From contig NC_088300.1 in the NCBI RefSeq assembly GCF_032854445.1, positions 64,456,984-64,520,983 on the forward strand: a stretch of 64,000 nt of DNA, given 5' to 3'. The translations under genes were made by a program, and so were the position numbers. Positions 35,950 through 47,900 of this stretch are shown one piece after another (the first letter of the stretch is position 1; every line of letters begins with the position of its first letter). This DNA comes from Liolophura sinensis. Taxonomy: Eukaryota > Mollusca > Polyplacophora > Chitonida > Chitonidae. The notes beneath the pieces are model-generated. The model was not told the DNA's origin. It did no database searches and worked only from the letters and a program-made list of their open reading frames with translations.

Positions 35950-38900
35950 CTGTAAAGACAAAAAAAAATTTTATTAGAGAACATCCTATACCTGGATCTT
36001 TCACTCTTCAATCAGTTATTTATTTGATTGGTGTTTTGATTCTGTGCTTAAGAATAATTCACCTAGAGGACAGCAGTCAAGTTTTATTGGCAGAAGAAAC
36101 CGGAGCACCAGAAGAAACAGAAGTAAACCTGTGACCTTCACCAGGTACTTGAGAAAATAACTTTACTAAAACACAGAATCTGCTTGATTCCTTTCAGTTT
36201 TTGGGAATGTTTTTAAGAACCACTAATGTAAAATCCCACCACAAAAGTTTCAAGTATGGTACAGTGCAAACAAAAGTCTTTTGTTTTGTCTGACAGTTAT
36301 AAACTTTGAAGTGTAGTGGAGATGCAAACAAGGAGATATGTGCCAGATAATTATAAAAAGTTTTTCGTCTAACTTTGGTGAAGTACCATGGCTTGGTCTT
36401 TCACATCAAGTTGTCTGTTTATCGACAACTATTTCCACAGATAATCCCCACTTTCAACTTCACAGTAGGCCTGAACAACACACTTCTCAAGATCTCTTTG
36501 GTTAATCCCTATATTTACCACTATTTACTGTTTGCAATAAGATAATGTACTGCTGTTTATCTGTCTAATCCTTTGTAAGTGTATCAAAAGTTTTAAGTTG
36601 TGATGTCACATATTGTCTGGGGCAGTAAGTTGGGCAAAAAAAACCAAAACATTCCAAAACCATTGAAGTTCTGTAACATCTAAAGTGAGCAATTCTGTGG
36701 AGTAAACTGCATATCCTTTTTTGAGAGTCTCCACTTGAGAGACAAAATGAATACTACCTCTGCGCACTCAGGCATAATCTTGCTTTTACAAATGTGTACA
36801 ACGAAAAAATGTCATAGGTCTAAAGAATTTCTCCAAAATTCTGTTTATACAGAACAGTAAGAGTTTCTGAGCGTGCTGCCATCAATTACTTTAATGCCAT
36901 TATCACGGGTCTATTATTCTCTTGTCATTTGTTTGTGGGTTTGCTTATGTGAGGTGAATGCTGCTTTACCAGGTGTCTAATACAGGGAGTCCCTGAGACC
37001 CACCTGCTAGAGCCGACAGTGGGGAGTGGGGGATCAGGTCCTCACAGAGTGGGGACAATACTGGCCCATGGCCAGGTGAGTCAGGATTACACAGAACTCA
37101 TAGGGAAAACTGTGGATTTCTATGCACAATCTAGCCTCTGTTAGTCTCAACTTAAAAAACTCGATGGCAAATCGTGAATGTAAGGGGACAAAAGATTAGA
37201 CCATGTTTATACCTCTGATGAATATAACATCAAGCCCAGTTCAACTTACAGCCTTTCATCTGACACTGTCATGAACAGTGATTTATTTATTTATTTGATT
37301 GGTGTTACGCCGTACTCAAGAATATTTCACTTATACGATGGCTGCCAGCATTATGGGTGGGTGGAAACCAGGCAGAGCCCGGGGGAAACCCACAACCATC
37401 CGCAGGTTGCTGTCAGACCTTCCCACGTATGGCCAGAGAGGCATAAATAGTGATTCTAATTTAGGAGTTTTTCGTAACTATTCTTAAACGTTCTTAAATG
37501 CCTCAGACAGTAGTGTTACCAAAAAAATCTGATGTCTACTCATCACTGTCATAAATTTGAATGAGCTTAAAGTGTATCTTGAAGACCAATAAACCTGAGG
37601 CAAAGCTAAGAAACTGAAGAGTTTATTTATTTCATTGGTATTTTGTGCTGCTTCAAGAATGTGGTGTGTCTAAATTGTCATCACCCAGGCTACTTCTCAG
37701 TCATGTTGATATTTATGCCCAGGCCACCTGGTGACATCACCAGCTCTATCCACTTATTTTCTAACACAAACTTTCAATGGGAACTATTAACAGTACTCTT
37801 AACAATATTTATCCATTAAGCCATGATTTCTCCATTTCTGTACTGTGCTGATTTCTATCTCCAACACAAAACAGTTCCAACTGGAGCCTTATCAAGATGC
37901 ATTCACCATGATCACAGACAGCGACAAAGTTAATGCCAAATCCGTGACTTGCCTAAATGGGATTCTGACATGCCACATTAAGTTTTATCTCCAAGAATCT
38001 TGTCATGTTCATATTCAGTCAGCCATTTCTAGTCCTTATCACCTGCCTATTCAACGCTCTGAACAAGCTTGACCCAACCCTCTTTTCAAGTTCATGTACC
38101 ACACTTTCACTACCTGTAAATGGCTTTGTTCGTAAAAATTCACACATCTGTTATGACAAAACAGACGGAAATATCTGTAACATGATGTGAATACAGACTT
38201 AAGAAGTTGCTTATCCCTTTTGGCAGATCTCGAATACGTCAAGTATAATTTTGTCAAATCTGCAAAAACTTGATGTATATGGAATAAAATATATCTAACA
38301 CATATTTGTACATGTATGCCAATGTGATCTTATAAAAAAGCAAGATTAGTCAGATGTAATTTATACTAGCTATCCAAAATGTAGAACATCTAAAACACAC
38401 ACACACAAAACAAAAAACAAAAGCAATTTGCACCCAAAAACAATTGAATAATGTTGAGCTTCAGGATAGTTTTTAAGTAGACCCATAAATAAAGTCTATC
38501 GTTAAACTGTGAAACTGCTTCATAATACGGTTGTTGTTTTGCAAGTTGTTTGCAGAGTTTAATTTAAAAAAAAAAATACATATCACTTAGGATGAAAGAG
38601 TTCTGTCACTGTTTGTCTACAAAATTTGTTAGAATGTTGTAAATGATGCTTACTGCTTAAAAAAAGATGACCTCAATTCTTAAAATAATTGTAAAGAAAA
38701 TCACCCAAAATAGATATTAAACCTTGACATGAATTTTTTTTTTCAGTTTTACATTGCAAGCGATCACTAAAATTCAATTCTGCAATACCATACATACATT
38801 AACTTGAATCTACGCAACTGATATGTAGCCATAATTTGGAAAGGACACATTTTTTTTTAACTGTATCTTGGTGAATTTCTGACTGTCATATAGATAAATT

Positions 38901-41900
38901 TTCTCTGAAACAATGCAATGAAAGCAAGCTGTCTGATCCATATATCTAATGTACATTTATCTTCAAATTAATATTATTCATACATGAATACACCCTAAAT
39001 GACCACGAATTTCGTCCATGACTAACTTGCCCATTTTTCCTGATTCTGAGAGTTTAGAATGGTGTTTTGAGGTTTGCTTGGAACATGGGATTATATTCTC
39101 CTGGAGAATTGTTTCAGCACCAAAAATTTGTGACATTTGTTTGCCTCCAAAAATGCACTTTTGTGGGCAAAATTTTAGGTCTTTTAAGGTACATGGTGTT
39201 GACATGCCTGATAATTTGCCCACTTAAATATGCAATAAATTTTAGGAATAACCTATTTAGGTAATCAGGCATTAAGCTTCAATTAAACAAGTTTTTGTTT
39301 TATAACATGGCAAGCAAAATGTGCAATTGTTCATGCACGCACACGGCTTGTCGTTCACGTGAACAACATGCATCCTGATCATTTATAGCCTATGAATCAT
39401 CCATCCAATATGATATGTCACTAACATAAAAATAAGAAAATGTGCATCATCCCTCTGGTATATAAACTCATATGCATATAATGATGTAGACTTGGCGAAA
39501 AAAGCGAACATGTATAAATGCTAATATAACCACACAATGAGGAAGCCAGTTCAAAAAATTTATGACACCCCATTAACAAAAACCTCACGCACATGACCGT
39601 CATGTGGTAAATTTACCACCAGGAACATTGACGTCATTCCATAAATATTCAGTCTTTCCCTGTTTCAAAACAAACGTTTCTTTATATTTCCGATTTGTAG
39701 ACAAGGTATACTTTCAATTGTTAGCTTCAATACATTTTTGAACAAACCTCACCTGTGGTATACCTTCAAGGATTTCATAAGTGACATTTAATTTCAACTG
39801 TTTATATACTGATACTAATGTTATTTTTAATTCTTTTTATCACTGACTTATTTGTAAGTTTTCCTTGTTAATAATGTGAGTTACTCATTTCTGTTTATTT
39901 TGTCATATTAGATTTAGCATTTCTGTCACTAAACAGAACTTATGACCTTAAGACAGGCATGCATTTTAATTACATATAAAGTCAAGTTTAATGTCACAGT
40001 TTACAGATCAATCTGACCTGAGCAGGTTAACTTAACAAAAAAAAACTGTGTCAGATGTCTTGAGATTACAACATCTCTTATTTCCTGTCAGCAAAGAAAC
40101 ATGTTCCATTGACAGTTATCAAAAAAAAAAAAAAAAAGCTACGAATGAGTCATAATTTAGAGCAAGAAATCCACTAAAAAGGAAATACATATATCCTAAC
40201 CAGACTGTCATAGATGATGTCACTGTCACTTCTATTTGAGTACCCTAATTTTACCTGCATAAATTTATACTTTAATGACAATTCGGTGGTTTTGACAGTT
40301 TGTTAAAGTATAATGTAAACCTCACACAAGATAAGTTATAATTAAACAAGCACATCAGATACTGTCTTGTCATGAACAAAGAAATACCCTTACCTTTAAC
40401 GCCAACACATCAAAATACATATCATTTATATTAAATTAAACTGATAGATAAATATATTTTACTGCTGCTTACGGTTCTCAGGAAGATCATTGACAATGTC
40501 ATCCCCAAGAAAAAAAAAAAAAAGAATTAAAGACCACCCATAAGTCTACAGAATCTAGTCTAGAAATGGATAGCAGCATTATTAAATCTGTCGTTAGTTT
40601 AATCTCTCATTTCATAAGAAGTTTGAACGATAAAGTTATCAGATTCAAATCAACTGCCAAAAGTCTGGTTTCAGTCCAACAGATCTTTGCTACAGGTAAC
40701 TATCTTGAGAAGGTATCTGTTTGCACAGGAGCTCACTGACTCATTGAATTGACTGACTACAATTTCAAATCAACTGCCGAAAATCTGTTGTGTCCAACGG
40801 ATCTTTGCTAAATGTCTTAAGAACATCTATCTGTACAGGAGCTTACAGACTCACTGAACTAACTGACTAAAGTTCCAAGCAAAAAAAAACTTAAGACTGT
40901 TTGGCTGAGCTGTTTGCTGTTAAGTCTACGCTGGCATTGATTTCCACCCTCCACCAGGAAACCGCGATCACCAACAAGGTGAATACAAACATAGTAACTC
41001 AATAGGCCATGTCTGACAACTTCAAAGTCTCGTCGGTTGAACAAACACCAGCTTCCTCTAGCGGCCATTTAGGGACAACAGAACGCTTGGCCTGGCGAGT
41101 GAGGGAATGCTGGTGGAATGACGTGGGTACAGCCCCTTCCATGAGGCCAGCACCCGCTTCACAGCCACACTGCAACACCGCTAATTATTACAGACATCCA
41201 CGGAAAACAAATCAAAAATTTATTAGATGTCCCGTGATTGATGGCAGGCCTGTTTGTATGCATTATGGGAGCGAAACCTTGCAATGACTTCCCAGAAAGT
41301 AAAGATTGTCAGGGCATGGCTTGACAGCCAAAGATGTGTGTGCACATGTGGGAAAAACAACCGGAACAGCATTACGAACCACATAAAAACTTCCAGAATT
41401 ATTTGAAAATAAAAAGCAAAATAATATTGCGGAAGAAAAATGTTGTAAAAATTTAGGTTGCATGCATGCAGTTGAAACTGTGCGATGCAGAATAGGCAAG
41501 ATTTTATTTCCTTTGCAAACTGCTCAACAAATCAGATTTGAAGTTTAGACAGGAAACCATGTTATAATATTGACTTTTTTTTTTGTTATTTGGCTTTATG
41601 CAATATTACCCAGCTGTGTACAGAGAAGGCTGGCAGTGTAGCTTTAGCATAGCTATATTAGGACCAGATCATCATTCCTATCACAAAAGGGCTATGGGCT
41701 ACACACAGCAGTCTAACACACAGTTACTGAGTCATCTTCACCTGGTTATGTCAAACTTATATGACACACCGCTGATAACGCAACTTTATATAAATCATAT
41801 AGACCTACATTTAGCGCAAGCCCGCCAGCTCTCAGGTATGAATTCATACACCCCTGTGTCAATACAGTGTTCAGTCTGAATACAAAACTTCTCACCGATC

Positions 41901-44900
41901 AATACACTTTTGCCGCATTGCATCCTGGCAACGCATACACCCTGCACGAACTAATTCAGTTTACACTTTTTTTTTTCCAGGGGTATGATTTAAAACTGCT
42001 CAGATGTAACGAGGTTGCGCCTCTGCACTCCAATCAGCAGGCTTTGATAACAACAGAGAATTTACGCAAACATTGACTGACAGACTTCAAAATTAATTCG
42101 ATAAACAAAACATCAATCACCACTGGCAAGGGCGTGTAAACTGCCCTTTATGTCTCTTGTATTGCCATAATTTTTAAACTTTGATAACACATTGTCATTT
42201 AACTGTCGCGCATTGGAATTGATGGTCAGGAAAAAGTCTGAAATTTCTCAAGAAAGTCTGAAAATACCTTACCCTACCTCCAAATTACATTAACAAAGCT
42301 GCTGTCTTTGGTTTTTCAGGTTTTAAACTGAAAAGTCTGGAATCAGCCAATCAGAGGAAAATTCCCAAGCCACTGTTTTGTTTGGTTGGCTGGCATCTTT
42401 TACCATTGTATAACCCACCAAAATAGAATCATTCAAATTTTCACCTCGTAATCATCACTGCATAGCTCCTAGTGGACTAACAACTTTACTGACCATCTAG
42501 ATAACTGACCACCTAAATCACGGACAGAAGATCAAAGATTCAGTAAAGTATAAACCTACCTGACCAGCTGTATCACAAAGCTGAAGACGGACAGGTTGAT
42601 TGTCTACTGTAACCACCACTGAAAACAACGGAAAATGAAAAATATAAATATAGACATATGCTTTATATGTATATCTCTTCCCCAGTTGGCCCAGTTTCGT
42701 CCCACCATAATGATGAGCACCATCTTATAAGTGACACATTCTTGAGTACACCAATCAAATAAATAAATCAATATGCTAATGCTACTGTTCTTCTAAAGTT
42801 TCAACAACAACCATTGTATCAATAAAGTTACATTTATATCACAAAGGAACAATACTGTATGTTCCTTTGTGGCATCTAATTTATTTATTTATTTATTTGA
42901 TTGGTGTTTTACGCCATACTCAAGAACATTTCACTTATACGACGGCGGCCAGCATTATGGTGAGTGGAAACCAGGCATAGCCTGGGGGAAACCCACGACC
43001 ATCTGCAGGTTGCTAAAGACCTGGCATCTAATTAAAGGTTGCATTACAAAACTTTTTTTTTTCAACTTTTGCAAAGAAAAAAGTGTTAAGTCTACTTAAT
43101 ACAGATATGGCACCAAACAAGTGACCATTACACCAAACAAGTGACCGTTACACCAAACATGTGACTGTTACACCAAACAAGTGACCATTACACCAAACAT
43201 GTGACCATTACACCAAACAAGTAACTGTTACACCAAACATGTGACTGTTACACCAAACACTGAACTGCTCGCAGAACTACAAGTTCATTACTTAAACTGC
43301 AAATACAATTTCTGACTTTGATTTAAACATTGTTGCACCAAAGTGCGAAATGCTCATGTGTTCAGTCAGCTGGAGCCAATAAATGAAACACCTGTGTAAG
43401 AACCAACTTTCATCGGTTACAAAAATAAAAGAGGTCAGCAACAACTGCTGTACAAACAAAAGAAGCAAACATGAGACTGATTCTCTTGCCGGACACTTTA
43501 CATCTTTAAATTAGTTGAACAGTTAAACCTAGATTTAACCTGCTTTCCAAAAAGAGCATTCTAACATGTCAAATGAAGTATATAAATAGAAACACAGATG
43601 GATAAAAGTTGACTTTCCCTACATTCCATGTGACACCTTTAATAGAGGTCTGTAACTTTCAGTCTGATGTGTATGTAAGAGAAAAAAACTTACTGTATTC
43701 ATAAAGTTATCCATAATTAAAATCATTTCAGGATACAAGAAAAAAAAGTTTAGTGCTGTATCTTTACGCTTCTCAATCCAGATATTACTAGATACGTTTC
43801 AGGATGTAACATTAACATTATAAATGGTTAGCATGTTTTTAGAGACTATATAATACAGGATGCTCATGGTTTAAAGCCAGTCTGTCTATGGGGCCGATGA
43901 ACAGGTCTGACGTATATACCTGCTCACCAGGTTTGTGTACTTATTCCAGATCTACTTAAAACTCTATAGAGGGTATATAATACAGGCGAGCTGAAGTAGC
44001 TGAGGGCTGTGGGTCAGCCCATAGCTCCGCATATCACCCGAATAAACAGACAGTTGAATGAGACGAACCTTTCTCATGCCCCTCCATTAAGTCTCATGCC
44101 TATATAGACGATGACACAGTGGGCCATTCATTAGACTGGTTTTCTCAGCTTACCTTTAATATACGTCGACCGACACAAATAAAGCTTCAAGTCTGCACCC
44201 AGGTTTTTACCTGTATTTGGGGTCAGCCTAGGTGAAGCATAGGTACACCTGTGTGCGAATCCGCCTAAGTGTCATTGCGTTCAGTTTATGAATGGGGTAA
44301 TCTTACACCACTAAACCAAACCCCTTAACTTAATACAATCTTCGTAGGAAGTTAATTGTGTTTTTTTTTTATAAGGGGGGGCCCCCCTGCAGCAGAGGTA
44401 TGCTTATCAGTAGGCACATTTAGCAGTAAGGTCTAGAAGGTACAGTCAAGTAAGGTTAGTTTCTCATGGGTTACTTCTAGAAACGATATAATGTTTAGGC
44501 AATAATTATAAACTGCTTGGGTTGCACACACTAATCTAGAATAAATACTGCAAGTATTGGTATAATTTTGGTGGATGTTTTGTTCATGTTACTAATCTAG
44601 TACAGGTATTGCTCATCTAGTACAGGTATTGCTAATCCAGCACCGGTATTGCTCATCTAGTACAGGTATTGCTAATCCAGTACTGTTATTGCTCATCTAG
44701 TACAGGTATTGCTAATCCAGTACAGGTATTGCTAATCCAGTATAATGAATGAATGAATGATTATCAGCATAGCTTTACGCCATCTTGGCAGTTTTCCAGC
44801 CATGCTAACATAGTGTCTGGGTTGTTGCCGTTTCATCTAGTACTAGAACAGGTAGTTCCAGGCAGAACACTTGTGTTGGTGTTGTATTCTAATCTGCCAC

Positions 44901-47900
44901 TGTAATTCTTCAACCTTTTCGCATGTTTGCTAGGTGTTTATTCAAGCATATTCTAAAGGCATTATTCTGTGTTCACTAATAAAATTATACTCTGTGTGAA
45001 GCCCTGAAACCATCCAATCCAACCCACGTAATTTTGTTCCCAAAATCAAATCAAAAACGAGCATAAATTGCATTGAAAACTGATATTTCATATATAAGTC
45101 CATAAATATAATGTTTGAGTGGATGTTATATTACAGGTTTATTACAGGTATAGTCCAAGGGGTAATAATGTTTTGGTGGGTGTTCTATTTTGATTTATTA
45201 CTGGTAGTTCCACATAAAATGTTGGGAAAGGAAATAGTTCTAAGTGTTACTTACAACTTTGCATTATGTCAATCTACTTTTTCAAGGTATGCTGTTTTTT
45301 TTAGTAAGTTTAGCAGATGAAACATTTCGGTGGATGTAATATTCTAACAGCTACCCTCAGTTATCTCCAGGTCTTATAACTAGAATGACTGGGGAACACA
45401 GGTACTGCTTACATTTAGTGCATGGAGATCAGCTAAGGTAGTTCATAAGCGCCGCAGAGTTAATAACACCTGGCCTTGATAAGTAAGGTGCAGGTAAACC
45501 TGCCCTACGTCAACAGGACACCAGAATTTATCTGCTCCACGCCCTTAGGAAATGTACAACAGGTAACTAATCACCTCCTACCTGTCAAGTCAAGTTTTAA
45601 CAGAGTGGTTACACCTTGGGACAGAATTAGTGATCAGTTTACACTGATCCTATAAAAAGTCACATTATCCTAAGGTAATGAAAAATGTGCATGTATAGAT
45701 GATAATATCATATATACAGTGGATAAATGACTAAACTATTAACACTGGCCTTCAGAAAAAAAGAAGTTTTTTTTTTTTCTTGTCAACCAGTAATTTAATC
45801 TGGATATAAAAAGTGCAACATTTCACGTACTTTAAAATACTAAACTAATTCAACCAAAGACACATTGCATGTTTTGGCATATCAGGAATGTCATTTTATC
45901 TGGACCAATAATTTCATAATTTATTTGAGGTTTAACTGTTTCCCCATGTGAACAATAAAGTTTACTCTTATGAATTTTGTTTCAAAATTTCCACTAATGC
46001 ATACTTGAATTTGGTGCCATGAATGAGGCTTTAAGGTGTGTTGCACATCAGCTACGATAATGAAAACAATGCCAGCAGTACAGGCGTTATCCTCGGGCCA
46101 ACTTTTCAGAAAGATATACAAACTTTCAAAGTTTTATCTTCCTACAAAGGCAGGGTCAATAATCCCAGAGCTTCATCCCAAGACTTGCAAGAAGATTGTT
46201 GGTTACATCCTGGGGGTCTGACTAAATATCCTACCACATTACTATGGAGTTGGGGGAGCATTCTTCTCACAACCCCTGATCGATCAAGCAACTGTTGGAC
46301 CAGAACTCCCAAGTCCTGGCCAAGCTAAATTGATTTATCTACAGAATCCCTGGAAATCAAGCCCTGGGATCTGGAGCGTTCCTTAACAATGCAACAGCTT
46401 TGGGAGGATTTACACTGGCCACACACATAACATGGCCTGTAGCTTGTATGCTCTCGGGCAAACCTGTAAGTTATATAGGAGTCTATAAACTCCAGTGTAA
46501 TGCAAGCTTGTAACAAGTAGTCAAGCTCTGTCAAACTACTTAAGACCTCACTTTTCGTGGCTTTGAATACCTATTACAGTCCATCAGAGTGGATTCACTC
46601 CCAAAATCAAAAGTCAGTAAAATGCAACTTTAAAAACACTTGCGGAAATCAGAGCAAGCAAGTACAAAATAATTTTCTAAAAAAAAAAAAAAAAATACAA
46701 ACCTTTTAGTTGTTAACAGTCAAATGCAGTGAATGCAATAAAAAAAAATGTCAAAAGCTTCATCCAATAGTGAAGAACAACATGCAACAGATGTTACTGT
46801 TCACATGTAAAAAAGAAAATAATACTCTAAATTTTTTAAAAACTTATAGCAACATGTATGTCAAATGTATTTCAGTGATAGTGAATTCAGGAACTGGTCT
46901 AAATGCATACTTCTGAATTATTGTGATTTATGTTATCCAGTTAGAGAGAGCTAAGTTGTCAAATGAAAAAATAAGAAACAAGAATATGGGAAAACAATTT
47001 TAAAACATAATATTTATATAAAAACTTTATTTTTTCTTTAATTTATACACTATACACTATATAAGTACAACAGCTTAGATCTTTTTAAAAAAATTGTTAT
47101 AACAGCCATTAAATACTTTTTTAAGAATTAAAAATGGTTATTTTAAATGTAAAAGTTTTACTTGACATTCAATTAACAATTAAACTTGCTGATAAATTTT
47201 TGGCAATTTTAATGTGCTGTTTTTGACAGTAAATGTAGCCTAAACCTCTCTCAATGAACAGCCCTATTTTTTCCACTGATGTTTTGGCTGTGTGCACAGC
47301 GATGACTTAAACGATCACACTTATAAGTCAACAATGATTAAGTGGTTTGTGTGGTTCTTCATGAAAAATTTATGATTTTACTATGTTCAGATTTAGCACT
47401 TAACCGGCAATAATGACCATAAATCACAAGAAGTAAGAGGCACATAAAACACCTGGGTCATATTGCCACACTGAGGTGTGCCATATTAAATATTCATAAC
47501 ACAGGTATGCACTTGACCAGACATGCGCTGCTACAGTGTTGAAATAAATATATATTTGATTAGCAAAGTGGTATTAATGGTAACAATGCTCTTAAAATTA
47601 AAATGGTTGTCAAAAATATACATTTCCATTTATTAATATGCAATATTTGATTTTGATAATTATATGGCATACTTCAGAGAGGAGTGTGGATATTTTCAGA
47701 CAAAAGCCAATTCATTACATAATGACAGATCAGTGGTATAGCTTAATGGGTATATGGATTCAGGTGTCAGCTGTCAGATACGGGGTCACACAGCTGTGAC
47801 CAGTGGTCAACTCCACAGAGTGACCAGTGGTCAGTTATAGGGTGTAGTCACATATTCATCTTAGGACCAAGGGGCATGGTCAGTTTATAAACACAGGTTA

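Larger units (their letters stand above)
35950..42559 (-). other. RhoU-like intron 2
   Basis: About 6.6 kb with a GTAGGT donor and a TTTACAG acceptor. It holds SINE family A pieces (36013-36150, 37284-37448, 37620-37665), a family C repeat (38995-39235), several A-rich runs and otherwise unique AT-rich sequence. The open frames at 40859-41287 on both strands are in a slightly GC-richer patch and are not supported as exons. Confidence 0.85.

Noticed and set aside
40859-41287. Overlapping open frames on both strands within RhoU-like intron 2
   Set aside because: No domain or splice signals, and the intron is already explained by the exons on either side.
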